This document shows, one piece after another, positions 17,153 through 25,933 of a stretch of DNA of 60,765 nt. The notes under the pieces are model-generated. The model was not told the origin of the DNA, ran no database searches, and saw only the letters and a program-made list of their open reading frames with translations. Numbering within the stretch: position 1 is the stretch's first letter; each line of letters opens with the position of its first letter. This DNA comes from Erysipelotrichaceae bacterium (GTDB lineage: Bacteria; Bacillota_I; Bacilli_A; Erysipelotrichales; Erysipelotrichaceae). The translations under genes and the position numbers were made by a program. Where the stretch lies: the NCBI GenBank assembly GCA_013334325.1, contig JAAXXT010000011.1, forward strand, positions 1 through 60,765. The letters are read 5' to 3'.

Positions 17153-18178
17153 TTATATCTTCTGGCTAATGATTTTTCTTAAGATCTCAGGATCATACAT
17201 TAACGTCTTAAGTCGATCGACTTCAGTCACTGTCTCATCGATGCTTTCTAGATAAAGATTGATCTTTTTAAGTACTTTCTGATACATCTTATCAGGATGC
17301 TTCATTACTCTATGATGAGCCATACTTTCAAATGTCAAATAGATCAAGGCAGGAATAAACTCAACACAAGATGATTCTATCCAGAAATCAACTTGATCAT
17401 AAGGAGGAAGATACTGTTCAAGTAGACCTTGGATCAGTTTAAATCCATCCTCATTGGATTGCCAAATATCGACGAAGGTATAATCATAGTCCTTCATGAA
17501 CTCTTCATCGAAGAAGTTAAAGGCATCTCCTTCTATGATGTTTAAAGTGATGTTCTTAGGAAACTGAGGTAAAAGATATTTCTCAAAAAGATCGATCACT
17601 GCTTTTGATTTCTCTATGACTGTAATAGAAGTCACATCAGGATTAAGCATGGCCATATAGATGAAGTAACCTATCCCTAATCCAAAGGTCAATACATTGC
17701 CTTTGGCTTTCATAGCATAGGGGTCCATTGTGTTGGCTTCAGAAGGCGCATCCAACATCCACACTTCTTTACCTTGGTATAAGAAAGTAGCTTTATAAGG
17801 CTCATCTAAGGCTCTTAGAGTCATCCAATCATTGAGTTCTCTTAAAGGATCTGGATGGATAGATGAGACACTAAATAGTTCATGAGACGCTAAGGTCTCT
17901 GTGGTAAAACGAAAGGCCTTATCTTTTATCTTATCAAGATGGATATGAGAATGATAAGGACTCTTAAGAAAAGCTTTCGTCGACATAAACAAAGATGGCC
18001 AAGATGATCTTGGGCCTTGGAATTCAGCGAAGCCAGCCACTTTCATGGCGTACTGTATCTCAGCTTCATTTTGTGCATTTACTTGTAGACCTAGGAAGTC
18101 ATTCTTCATCTCTTGAGTAAGATTATTTTTACATCGTGAGAAGAATCTTTCTAGTTCTGGGTTCGTTTTTATTTTCAT
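17153..18178 (-). CDS. SAM-dependent methyltransferase-like / spermidine-synthase-fold protein
   Basis: A 341-residue protein whose central part shows a class I SAM-binding fold: VLTFGLGIGY (motif I, about 164-173), then VIEKSKAVIDLF (motif II) and IIEGDAF (motif III), followed by YTFVDIWQ, reminiscent of spermidine synthase. The N-terminal 130 residues and the C-terminal 80 are unrecognised. Substrate unknown. The start overlaps thpR by 4 bases (ATGA), so the two are co-translated. A polyamine role is possible but not shown; catalytic aspartates of true spermidine synthases were not identified with confidence. Confidence 0.65.
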   Translation of the reverse strand: MKIKTNPELERFFSRCKNNLTQEMKNDFLGLQVNAQNEAEIQYAMKVAGFAEFQGPRSSWPSLFMSTKAFLKSPYHSHIHLDKIKDKAFRFTTETLASHELFSVSSIHPDPLRELNDWMTLRALDEPYKATFLYQGKEVWMLDAPSEANTMDPYAMKAKGNVLTFGLGIGYFIYMAMLNPDVTSITVIEKSKAVIDLFEKYLLPQFPKNITLNIIEGDAFNFFDEEFMKDYDYTFVDIWQSNEDGFKLIQGLLEQYLPPYDQVDFWIESSCVEFIPALIYLTFESMAHHRVMKHPDKMYQKVLKKINLYLESIDETVTEVDRLKTLMYDPEILRKIISQKI

Positions 18179-18723
18179 AGGACCTTTTCAGCAGGGTTTA
18201 AGTTAAACGCTGCGATTTCAGTATACTGTAATTCATCGTGGAACCGCTCACTCTTCATCAAAGAAAATGAATTCACTTTGAAAGATAAGGGTTTAGACTG
18301 AGATAAAAGAAGAGTTTCTTGAGTTGACGCTTTATAATTTCTCACCAAAGTCAAATGAGGCACATACTTCTTATCCTCAAAAGAGATCTCGTTTTCTCTT
18401 AAAGCTTTAGAGATACTGTCTTGAAGTTTATTTAGGTGAGGATTTGGCTTTATACCTACCCACCAGATATCCCCATCTCTTTTTATAAAATTACCCAATT
18501 CTCCTAAGGTCAATTCAAAAGGAAGACCTTTGACTTCTTCTAAAATAGATTCAATAAACTCTGTCTCCTGGATCGAACATTCTCCTATAAACACTAAGGT
18601 CAAATGAAGATTATTGAACGAAGTAAAGTTTCCTCTTTGTCTTCTTAAACGAAAAGGTGTTTGAAGATCTTGAAGGGCAAGTTTTATAGGATCACTTAAG
18701 GTAATGGCGATAAATAGTCTCAT
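18175..18723 (-). CDS. thpR: RNA 2',3'-cyclic phosphodiesterase (2H family, ThpR)
   Basis: A 182-residue 2H phosphoesterase. Both HxTx motifs are present: HLTL near residue 40 and HLTLVRN near 126. The opening MRLFIAITL is typical of the bacterial 2'-5' RNA ligase-like group. Known members hydrolyse 2',3'-cyclic phosphate ends of RNA. It is the first gene of a two-gene unit with the methyltransferase-like protein. Confidence 0.9.
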   Translation of the reverse strand: MRLFIAITLSDPIKLALQDLQTPFRLRRQRGNFTSFNNLHLTLVFIGECSIQETEFIESILEEVKGLPFELTLGELGNFIKRDGDIWWVGIKPNPHLNKLQDSISKALRENEISFEDKKYVPHLTLVRNYKASTQETLLLSQSKPLSFKVNSFSLMKSERFHDELQYTEIAAFNLNPAEKVL

Positions 18724-18763
18724 GGGTTTCTCACAGTTCTATTATAAAGTTCTTACACCAATC

Positions 18764-18790
18764 AAACAAAAGAAAACCGAAGTTTTCTTT
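18764..18790 (-). terminator. Terminator of the mutarotase-like gene
   Basis: On the minus strand AAAGAAAAC and GTTTTCTTT pair around a stable TTCG tetraloop, followed by TGTTTG. It overlaps the stop codon. Confidence 0.8.
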
Positions 18791-19589
18791 AGAGAATAGA
18801 GATAGAATAGGAAGTCGAATAAGTGTCTTGAGGAGCTAAGAGGATGGTGCCTTCTCGTTTATAAAAATCAGTTGTGGATTCTTTAAAATCCCCATGGCCA
18901 TGCCAAGGCTCTATACATAAGAAAGCTGCTTTAGCTTTCTTCCAAAAGGCTACCCATCGATAGCCTTCACAGCTTACTTGTATCTTTATATCTTTTCTAT
19001 GAAGCTCTACATAAGGTGATCTTAAGTTCTCAGTAAGAAAAGTAGGGATCACAGAGAAGAATTCATCGTTCATATTGGCTTTGTGTTGATCTGTAAGTTG
19101 AGGATAGTCTTCGTTTATTGGAAACTCTATGTGTGCTTCTTGAGGGTCATCCAGAGCGAAAGCAGGATGAAGCCCAAAAGAGAAAGGCATGATTTCCTTA
19201 TCGTTATTTATAATACGATAATCGATGAGCACTGAAGATCCTTTTAAGGTATAACTGACTTCTAAAGTAAACTTAAAAGGATACTGAGCTAAGGTGATTT
19301 CACTTTCTTGTAGACGCAAAACGATCTGATCAGTTGTGTGCTTGATCAACGAAAAAACACTGTTGCGTGCGAAACCATGATTGCCCATCTCATATATAGA
19401 ATCTTTGATATGGATCTTTTTATCGAAGGTTGATCCTACGATAGGAAATAGGATCGGATTACGTCCTGCCCAATAAGCAGGATCTCCATTCCATAAGACT
19501 TCTTTTCCACTTTTCTTATCGATCAAAGACATCATTTCAGCCGCATTGAGGCTTACTGTAAGCGATAAAGATTCGTTTTGAATGTTCAT
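18789..19589 (-). CDS. Aldose 1-epimerase family protein (LacX-like)
   Basis: A 266-residue galactose-mutarotase-like protein. Recognisable elements are NPILFPIVGS (about 45-54), NHGFARNSVF (about 70-79, with the histidine of the NHGF motif), FSFGLHPAF with the second conserved histidine near 140, and CIEPWHGHGD near the C-terminus containing the acidic residue expected for catalysis. The family interconverts sugar anomers; LacX-like members occur with sugar catabolism genes. It stands alone here. Exact sugar specificity cannot be assigned. Confidence 0.88.
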   Translation of the reverse strand: MNIQNESLSLTVSLNAAEMMSLIDKKSGKEVLWNGDPAYWAGRNPILFPIVGSTFDKKIHIKDSIYEMGNHGFARNSVFSLIKHTTDQIVLRLQESEITLAQYPFKFTLEVSYTLKGSSVLIDYRIINNDKEIMPFSFGLHPAFALDDPQEAHIEFPINEDYPQLTDQHKANMNDEFFSVIPTFLTENLRSPYVELHRKDIKIQVSCEGYRWVAFWKKAKAAFLCIEPWHGHGDFKESTTDFYKREGTILLAPQDTYSTSYSISIL

Positions 19590-19640
19590 AAGGTCTTCCT
19601 TTTAAGCTCTTTCATCCTCTTTATTGTAGACCTAATTATC

Positions 19641-19672
19641 TCAAAACAAAAGATGGGATCAACCATCTTTTG
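19641..19672 (-). terminator. Terminator of the nickel-related operon
   Basis: On the minus strand CAAAAGATGG and CCATCTTTTG pair around TTGATC and are followed by TTTTG. It lies 40 bases after the stop of the DUF5692-like gene. Confidence 0.82.
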
Positions 19673-19714
19673 GATGACTCTAGATGAGAAGGAGGAAATC
19701 TAGAGGTCTATTGT

Positions 19715-20704
19715 TTATTCAGCTAAGGCTTTGATGTCTTGATAGGCTTTTAGATCTGTATAGAGATCTGCTTTATAAGGATTACGTTTAGTCTTGACGA
19801 TCTTGAAGATCATATAGATGAATACCGCAAGGTTGATGGCTAAAGATAAAGCCCCCAAGATTGTATAAATCGTAGGATTATAAGTCGAGTTCACCATGAA
19901 CTTTCCTTGGTCTTGAAAGAAAGGAAAAGTCTGGGCAAACATACACCAAATGGCTAAGGTCTGAGCACGATGTTGAAGCCAAGCACCTTTACCTAAAGTA
20001 AAGGCGCATAGAGTAGGCGCGATCAATAATGCTAAGCCAGCATACCAAGAATGGGTAGGTATACAGTTGTAGGTATAAACGAAGTTCCAGATATCATAAG
20101 CGATGATCCAAAACCACAATAGATCAGGCCAAAGCATATCTCTACTTGAATCTTTTTTAGATACTTGACGAATAACGATCCCAAACCAACCTGTAATACA
20201 GATGATGTTTAAAATGCCTGCGATCGCATTCATATAGTTCCAAGGTCCGCCTAAGACCCCAATGACTTCCCCTTCGATGGCGCCTGAATGAACCAACCAA
20301 TAGGTTGATCCAACTTCGAAATCACGCGCAACAGCTTCTAAGATATTGATGGCTAAGATGAGTGGAGGAAAACATAATGCGATCTTACTAGAGGCTAGTT
20401 TCCAGTTGATCTTCCCTGTTACTTTGTCTTTCTTTTCGATATGTCTTATCGCCCAAAATCCAATACTACCTATGGTCGCAGAATAGACTTTCGCTAAATG
20501 AAACCAATCTGTATACGTTGTTTCTTTTAAGGTCGTAAACCATAATACAGTCAAGACGATAGGCAAGGCTGTAAAGCTTACTAAGCCTGCCCATTTGTAT
20601 CGACGAGCCACTTCATTAAACACAAACAAAGAAGCACATACAACCAGTAGCATCATCACAGCCAAGGCAAATGATGAGCCCTCCGCAAGATTAAATGTAA
20701 ACAT
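19715..20704 (-). CDS. DUF5692-like polytopic membrane protein
   Basis: A 329-residue protein with about eight to nine transmembrane helices. The segments GPWNYMNAIAGI and WFWIIAYDIWNFVYTYNCIPTHSW suggest the DUF5692 family, of unknown function; this name is from memory and not secure. It is the last gene of the operon hypB-oxidoreductase-hypA-NicO-like transporter, 28 bases after the transporter, with AAAGGATAAAAC as ribosome binding site. Its place suggests involvement in the same nickel/redox process. No metal-binding histidine cluster is evident. Confidence 0.65.
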   Translation of the reverse strand: MFTFNLAEGSSFALAVMMLLVVCASLFVFNEVARRYKWAGLVSFTALPIVLTVLWFTTLKETTYTDWFHLAKVYSATIGSIGFWAIRHIEKKDKVTGKINWKLASSKIALCFPPLILAINILEAVARDFEVGSTYWLVHSGAIEGEVIGVLGGPWNYMNAIAGILNIICITGWFGIVIRQVSKKDSSRDMLWPDLLWFWIIAYDIWNFVYTYNCIPTHSWYAGLALLIAPTLCAFTLGKGAWLQHRAQTLAIWCMFAQTFPFFQDQGKFMVNSTYNPTIYTILGALSLAINLAVFIYMIFKIVKTKRNPYKADLYTDLKAYQDIKALAE

Positions 20705-20732
20705 GTTTTATCCTTTCCGATAAAAGTATCTG

Positions 20733-21437
20733 TTATATCCCAAGGGTCAATATCATGACCCCACATAAGGTGATGGCTAACCCAGCCATCGGATGAGCAA
20801 ACTTCTCTAAGCTTTTAAGCTGGATCGCTTTGATGCCTTTGACTCCTATATAAGTCATTGCCATCATCGATAGGATCGTACATACAGAGAAAGCCGCTGT
20901 GACTTCAATTAATACAAGCGTATTTTGAGTCGCTGCAGGAAACATAAGAAGTGGGATCAAGGGTTCACAAGGTCCCAACACAAATAGAATGAAGAGCCCC
21001 CAAATCAAATTCAGATTTGATTTTGGTTTAGCTTGATGATGATCATCAACGCTTTCGATATGATGATGATCATGGGTGATGATTTCCCCGTTGATCTTAT
21101 GCGTATGAGGTTTATTCTTATACATGTTTCTTAAACTGATGCCTGTATAGATGAATCCAAACACGATCATAAAGTAGGTCGCTAAGGTTCCTCTTATACT
21201 TTCGATGTTGACTAAGAAGGATAAGCTTTGGCTCATAAGGATTCCTAGTAAACCAAACAAAGCTGAACTTAAGACATGACCTATCCCACAGATCACTACG
21301 ATGCCCATCGTCTTTCTCATCGACCAAGCATTGGCTTTTGAAAGAACGACGAAGGGAACATAATGATCTACTCCGATAAGGGTATGGACGACACCTATAA
21401 AGACAGCTGTAGATAGTAAGACATTGATTTCGTTCAT
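20733..21437 (-). CDS. NicO/UreH-like metal (probably nickel) transporter
   Basis: A 234-residue protein with about six transmembrane helices. Helix I carries HTLIGVDH (residues 18-25), resembling the histidine/aspartate motif of nickel/cobalt permeases. A histidine-rich cytoplasmic loop (HTHK, then HDHHHIE and DDHHQ, about residues 111-134) is typical of metal transporters, followed by LGPCEPLIPLL. It follows hypA by 9 bases, supporting nickel supply to HypA/HypB. The direction of transport is uncertain, since RcnA-type exporters look similar. Confidence 0.78.
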   Translation of the reverse strand: MNEINVLLSTAVFIGVVHTLIGVDHYVPFVVLSKANAWSMRKTMGIVVICGIGHVLSSALFGLLGILMSQSLSFLVNIESIRGTLATYFMIVFGFIYTGISLRNMYKNKPHTHKINGEIITHDHHHIESVDDHHQAKPKSNLNLIWGLFILFVLGPCEPLIPLLMFPAATQNTLVLIEVTAAFSVCTILSMMAMTYIGVKGIKAIQLKSLEKFAHPMAGLAITLCGVMILTLGI

Positions 21438-21446
21438 TTACCCTCC

Positions 21447-21788
21447 TTAACAAACAATGATTTCTTTTATGATGAATTCTTTACCAGTAAGCAAGGTCCA
21501 ATCCTTTGTTTGACAGATAGGACAATGACCTTCACTGTCGACGATATTGAACACCTGATCACAATGATCACAATTCGCAGTCGCTTTTACGATCTCGATG
21601 ACAAGCTTTGTCTTCTCTAGCATCGTTCTATCGACTGCAGCAGGATAGCATTCTTCGATGTATCTAGGGATCATAGAAGAGATCTCACCGATCTGAAGAA
21701 CGATAGAATCTACTTCAGTGATATTATTTTCTATCGCGATCGCTTCTACTTGTTTAGCGACTTCGATGATGACACTCAATTCATGCAT
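21447..21788 (-). CDS. hypA: Hydrogenase/nickel maturation chaperone HypA
   Basis: A 113-residue HypA. The MHE nickel-binding N-terminus (H2, E3) is intact, and the zinc site comprises C73, C76, C89 and C92 (CDHC and CPIC). HypA hands nickel to HypB and on to [NiFe]-hydrogenase or urease. No HypC-F genes or [NiFe]-hydrogenase subunits are in the window, and the hydrogenase operon at the left edge is of the [FeFe] type, which needs no nickel. The target may be another nickel enzyme or lie elsewhere. It is 8 bases downstream of the large oxidoreductase gene. Confidence 0.92.
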   Translation of the reverse strand: MHELSVIIEVAKQVEAIAIENNITEVDSIVLQIGEISSMIPRYIEECYPAAVDRTMLEKTKLVIEIVKATANCDHCDQVFNIVDSEGHCPICQTKDWTLLTGKEFIIKEIIVC

Positions 21789-21796
21789 AGGACGCC

Positions 21797-24493
21797 TTAA
21801 GCTTCTTCTTTAGAAAATGATTTCTTAATATTCTTAGCGATGATCTTCACTTCACGAGTCAAGGCTGTTCTTACGACTAAAGGTTTCACATCTTCAAATG
21901 AAGCTCCACCTGAGTTATAGGTTCTAACCAACTTGATCGCATCAAACTTACACTTGGTTGTACATTGACCACAACCTACACACTTGTATTCATCGATCGT
22001 AGTCGCACCACAACCTAAGCATCTTTCAGTTTCTTTCTTGATCTGAGCTTCGGTGAAGGTAGGTCGTCCATCTTTGAAGGCATCTGTGCCTTTATATTTG
22101 GTTGTATCATGTGTACTTTGTCTTGGTAGACGATCATAGCTTTCTAAATCTAGGTTGTCTTTATCGATCGCTACATAGTCTCTTCTATCTCTACCATTGA
22201 CTAAACTTTGACCTGGTTGAACAAATCGATGAATGGATATCGCACCTTGTTTACCCGCTGCGATCGCATCGATGGCGAAACGAGGTCCTGTATAGCAATC
22301 CCCTCCTGTAAAGACATCTTTTTGATTGCTTTGATAGGTAAAGCCATCAGCTTGTAGAGTCATATTAGGGTTGAAGCTTGCGCTTGTGTCTTCTAAGAGC
22401 TTGCCCCAATCCATAGCTTGTCCTACAGAAACCAAGACATTATCTGCCTCAACGAAGATGACTTCGTTTTCGTTATATATCGGACTGAAACGTTTATTGG
22501 CGTCAAAGACGGATACACACTTCTTAAATTCGACTCCTTTTAAGACCCCATTCTCAACGACGATACGTTTTGGGCCCCATGAGTTATTGATCTTGATGCC
22601 TTCTTCAAATGCTTCTTCGATCTCTTCAGCCAAAGCAGGCATTTCTGGACGGCTTTCTAAACAAAGCATATCTACTTGACTGGAGCCTAGACGAACTGCT
22701 GTTCTAGCCACATCGATCGCTACGTTTCCTCCACCGATGACGACTGTTTTGCCTTTAAGCTCATTGAAGGATCCTAGATTGACTTCTCTTAGGAAATCTA
22801 CGCCTGTCAGTACCTTAGGATGATCTTCTCCTTCGATTCTTAAACTACGACCTTTTTGAGCACCTATAGCCACATAGAATGCTTTATAATCTTGAGCTCT
22901 AAGCTCATTTAGAGTAATATCTTTTCCTACTTCAATGCCTGTCTTGAATTCAACTCCGAGTTCTCTTAAGATATCGATCTCAGCGTTGATGACTTCTTTC
23001 TCTAAACGATAATTAGGAATACCTAGGGTCAACATGCCTCCTAAGACTTTTTGTTTTTCAAATACTGTGACTTTATAACCATCTACAGCTAGGTAGAATG
23101 CGCAAGATAGACCAGCAGGACCTCCACCGATCACAGCGATCTTTTTCCCATAGTTATGTTTTATCTTAGGGATATAACGATGTGTCTCATTGAGATCTTG
23201 CTGAGCGATGAACTTCTTGATCTCATCGATGGCGACCGCTTGATCGACGCCACAACGAGTACAGGCTGTTTCACATTTATGAGGACAGATACGACCACAT
23301 ATGGCTGGGAAAGGATTCTCATGTTTGATCAATTCTAATGCTTCTTTATACTTACCTAATGAGGCAAGTTTTACATAACCTTGAACAGCGATATGAGCAG
23401 GACACTCTGTCTTACAAGGACTGGTTCCAGTCGCAGTAACATCGGTTCTATTGGTTCTATAGTCGGTATTGAACTTCTCAGGACCCCATTTTGTATCTCT
23501 AGGATTATCTAAAGGTTTAACTTTTGTTGGGTTGATTTGAGTCAACTTAGTGCCTAAACGAGCCGCATTGGTAGGACAGTTTTCAACACATTCTCCACAC
23601 GCAACACATTTATCTTTATCGACATGAGCCACATAGTTCGATCTCACCATATCGGAATTACTGTACATTTGAGCAATACGCATCGCAAAGCATGAACATC
23701 CACAACAGTTACAGATCGCATGGGTCTTACCTGTCCCATCAAAGTTAGGAATCTGATGCATAAGGCCATTTTCTTCAGCCTTTTTGATGATCTCAAAAGC
23801 TTCTTCACGGGTGATCTCACGACCTCTACCAGTACGAATGTAGTATTCAGCTGCGTGATCCAATTGGATACACATGTCTTCTTTTAAGTGACCACAGCCT
23901 TCTCCCATAACTTCACGAGAGGTTCTGCATGAACAATCAGATACGGTAAACACATGAGCTTCATTGAGATATTTTGAGATCTCTTCATAAGACGCTCTAC
24001 GAGTTTCTCCTGAGATCGCTGTTTCAACTGGGATAACACGCATAACACCTACACCTACAGGAAACTTACCTACGCTCATCGGTCCTACGATACGACCATA
24101 TTCTTCAAAAGCCATGGCGATTTCTGGATATTTCTTGACGTTTGCTTTATTGTTGACCATCATTTCCATAATGCCTGGAACCCATGTGTCATACCAATAA
24201 ACATCAACGCCTTCCTTTTTATTGACGAAACATACCCCCGCTAAACTAAGTTCCCACGCCAACTTCTCAACGAGTTCTACAGGTTTACCACACAACTTGG
24301 CCAATTCTTCTGCGCTTTTAGGTTTTCTAAAATCCATCACCAAAGCGACTTCAGCCATCTCATCGGTTACTACAGGAGCTAAGATCTTATAGCGAGGATC
24401 TTCTGCGGTATAGGCTCCTTTTGAGCCCATCTTTTTTCCCCCTACTTTGTTCGCAAATTCTAATACTTTAAGCTTGACGACTTTCTCACTCAT
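21797..24493 (-). CDS. Multidomain iron-sulfur/FAD pyridine nucleotide oxidoreductase (GltD/NfnB-like core)
   Basis: An 898-residue fusion. The N-terminal 310 residues hold unusual cysteine motifs CSCR (about 187) and CNCCGC (about 271), then a [4Fe-4S] motif CVACGECVENCP (about 296). A GltD-like [4Fe-4S] domain follows (cysteines about 360-415), then FAD- and NAD(P)-binding Rossmann folds (IGGGPAGLSCAFYL near 456 and VVIGGGNVAIDVAR near 590), and a C-terminal ferredoxin region (CLGCG, then CVGCGQCTTKC). It probably moves electrons between NAD(P)H and ferredoxin or a partner. ATG at 24493, preceded by AAAGGAG, overlaps hypB by 8 bases. Confidence 0.82.
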   Translation of the reverse strand: MSEKVVKLKVLEFANKVGGKKMGSKGAYTAEDPRYKILAPVVTDEMAEVALVMDFRKPKSAEELAKLCGKPVELVEKLAWELSLAGVCFVNKKEGVDVYWYDTWVPGIMEMMVNNKANVKKYPEIAMAFEEYGRIVGPMSVGKFPVGVGVMRVIPVETAISGETRRASYEEISKYLNEAHVFTVSDCSCRTSREVMGEGCGHLKEDMCIQLDHAAEYYIRTGRGREITREEAFEIIKKAEENGLMHQIPNFDGTGKTHAICNCCGCSCFAMRIAQMYSNSDMVRSNYVAHVDKDKCVACGECVENCPTNAARLGTKLTQINPTKVKPLDNPRDTKWGPEKFNTDYRTNRTDVTATGTSPCKTECPAHIAVQGYVKLASLGKYKEALELIKHENPFPAICGRICPHKCETACTRCGVDQAVAIDEIKKFIAQQDLNETHRYIPKIKHNYGKKIAVIGGGPAGLSCAFYLAVDGYKVTVFEKQKVLGGMLTLGIPNYRLEKEVINAEIDILRELGVEFKTGIEVGKDITLNELRAQDYKAFYVAIGAQKGRSLRIEGEDHPKVLTGVDFLREVNLGSFNELKGKTVVIGGGNVAIDVARTAVRLGSSQVDMLCLESRPEMPALAEEIEEAFEEGIKINNSWGPKRIVVENGVLKGVEFKKCVSVFDANKRFSPIYNENEVIFVEADNVLVSVGQAMDWGKLLEDTSASFNPNMTLQADGFTYQSNQKDVFTGGDCYTGPRFAIDAIAAGKQGAISIHRFVQPGQSLVNGRDRRDYVAIDKDNLDLESYDRLPRQSTHDTTKYKGTDAFKDGRPTFTEAQIKKETERCLGCGATTIDEYKCVGCGQCTTKCKFDAIKLVRTYNSGGASFEDVKPLVVRTALTREVKIIAKNIKKSFSKEEA

Positions 24494-25166
24494 GCGATAC
24501 TCCTTTCCAGTTTTTGACTTCTTCTTTGACCCAATCACAGAACTCAGGGATTCCTTCACCTGTTCTTGCGGAAATCGGGATGATTTTTATGTTTGGATTC
24601 AATTTTAAGACACGTGCTTTACAAAGCTCAATATCGAAATCAAAGACAGAAAGGACATCGATCTTATTGATGAGTAGCACATCACAGATCTGAAACATCA
24701 AAGGATATTTCAAAGGCTTATCATCGCCTTCAGGTACACTTAGGATCATCGCATTCTTACTACTTCCTGTATCGAATTCTGCAGGACATACAAGATTGCC
24801 TACGTTTTCTAGGATAACCAAATCAAGCTCATTGACACCTAAACCAGCGAGACCTTGTTTGGTCATACCAGCATCTAAGTGACACATCCCACCTGTATGA
24901 AGTTGGATGACTTTAGCGCCCGTCTTAGCGATTGTGATCGCATCGACATCTGAATCTATGTCTGCTTCCATAACACCGATCTTAAGTTCATTCTTTAAAA
25001 GATTGATGGTTCTGGTTAAGGTCGTAGTCTTACCTGAACCAGGTGAAGACATAAGATTTAATAGAAAGATCCCCTCATTTTTTAGATCTATTCTCAGTTG
25101 ATCTGCTTGTCTGTCGTTTTTCTCAAAAACCGCTTGTTTGATTTCTAGAATTTTGAATTCTGACAT
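24486..25166 (-). CDS. hypB: Nickel-inserting GTPase HypB
   Basis: A 226-residue HypB. The P-loop is SPGSGKTT (residues 41-48), the metal site includes CHLDAGM (C95, H96), and ENVGNLVCP plus INKID (G4 motif) are present. The N-terminal CxxCGC nickel motif and His-rich stretch of some HypBs are absent. It drives GTP-dependent nickel transfer with HypA. ATG at 25166 follows GAGAGGACAAATC; an in-frame upstream start would lie over the promoter. First gene of the operon, with a palindrome between its -35 and -10 boxes. Confidence 0.93.
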   Translation of the reverse strand: MSEFKILEIKQAVFEKNDRQADQLRIDLKNEGIFLLNLMSSPGSGKTTTLTRTINLLKNELKIGVMEADIDSDVDAITIAKTGAKVIQLHTGGMCHLDAGMTKQGLAGLGVNELDLVILENVGNLVCPAEFDTGSSKNAMILSVPEGDDKPLKYPLMFQICDVLLINKIDVLSVFDFDIELCKARVLKLNPNIKIIPISARTGEGIPEFCDWVKEEVKNWKGVSHE

Positions 25167-25207
25167 GATTTGTCCTCTCGATATGGGCTTAAATGCTTCT
25201 TGTGAAC

Positions 25208-25236
25208 ATAATAACATAACACTTGTTATGTTTCAA
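25208..25236 (-). promoter_or_regulatory. Promoter of the hypB operon
   Basis: On the minus strand TTGAAA (25231-25236), a 17-base spacer, and TATTAT (25208-25213), leading to hypB 42 bases on. The spacer is almost entirely filled by a palindrome, the arrangement expected for repressor-controlled promoters. Confidence 0.75.
25213..25232. promoter_or_regulatory. Perfect 20-bp palindrome, probable TetR operator
   Basis: Arms AACATAACA and TGTTATGTT are exact complements around CT. The site lies between the -35 and -10 boxes of hypB and 81 bases before the divergent TetR gene. Size and position fit a TetR-family operator. The regulator's ligand is unknown; metal or redox signals are possible. 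Confidence 0.72.
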
Positions 25237-25283
25237 TACCCTTTTTAACTAAATTGAGCTACAATAAAGGTGTAAACAAAGTA

Positions 25284-25300
25284 AGCATAAAAAATATGCT
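25284..25300. repeat. Short inverted repeat before the tetR start
   Basis: AGCATA and TATGCT flank five A, 12 bases before the tetR ATG. It could be a second control site or an mRNA hairpin near the ribosome binding site. Its arms differ from those of the 25213 palindrome. Confidence 0.3.
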
Positions 25301-25312
25301 AAACTTGAGGTA

Positions 25313-25933
25313 ATGAATCAAACCATGAGCGAACTTCCCCTGAATAAACGAAAACAGCATCTCTTAGAATCAGCCATCCGTGTTTTCTCCGTGAAGGGTT
25401 TTGATGATGCGAGTATGCGTGAGATCGCTGCAGAAGCTGGTCTAACGACAGGTGCTATTTATCATCACTATAAAAACAAGGACGACCTTTTTTATGATGC
25501 TGTAAAAGAAGCAGCTTACTTCGTTCATAAGTTATCTGAACGCAACGAAAACAGCACTTTAAAAACCAACCAAGAGATGTTTAATGAGATCAGTGCCAAC
25601 GTAAGGGATAGAATGTCTAAAGATGTTGAACAGAGGTTACTTATTTTATTGGCTGCTTATGCGATGAGTAAAGGTGGTCGTATCCAAGAAAAGTATAAAC
25701 AAGACTATACCGAGATCATCCAGAAAGTCGCAGATATGTATTTCTTTGCCTTTGGGGTAGAGAATCTTGCCTATCAAAAAAGCTTAGCTGCCATCTTAGT
25801 AGCCGCCTTAGATGGGGTTGCCTTACAATACTCATTAGGCATACTAAAGTTCGATGATGAAGCCTTCAAAGATACCTTCATTACATTCTTCGCTGAAAGT
25901 ATTCCCGCCTTCCTTAGAACCCATAGAAAATAA
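25313..25933 (+). CDS. TetR/AcrR family transcriptional regulator
   Basis: A 206-residue TetR-type repressor. The N-terminal HTH (about residues 13-60) includes LLESAIRVFSVKGFDDASM and IAAEAGLTTGAIYHHYKNK, with the recognition helix in the latter. The C-terminal ligand domain is helical and unrecognised. It is divergent from hypB; a palindrome in the hypB promoter is its likely operator. ATG at 25313 has TTGAGGT just upstream. Probable repressor of the nickel/oxidoreductase operon. A terminator follows. Confidence 0.9.
   Translation: MNQTMSELPLNKRKQHLLESAIRVFSVKGFDDASMREIAAEAGLTTGAIYHHYKNKDDLFYDAVKEAAYFVHKLSERNENSTLKTNQEMFNEISANVRDRMSKDVEQRLLILLAAYAMSKGGRIQEKYKQDYTEIIQKVADMYFFAFGVENLAYQKSLAAILVAALDGVALQYSLGILKFDDEAFKDTFITFFAESIPAFLRTHRK

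Noticed and set aside
21118-21453. 111-codon minus-strand frame within the NicO-like gene
   Set aside because: A shadow frame rich in Arg, Ser and Leu; the transporter frame carries clear membrane helices and metal motifs.
19715-25166. [NiFe]-hydrogenase locus
   Set aside because: Only HypA and HypB are present; no large or small subunit cysteine motifs or HypC-F were found.
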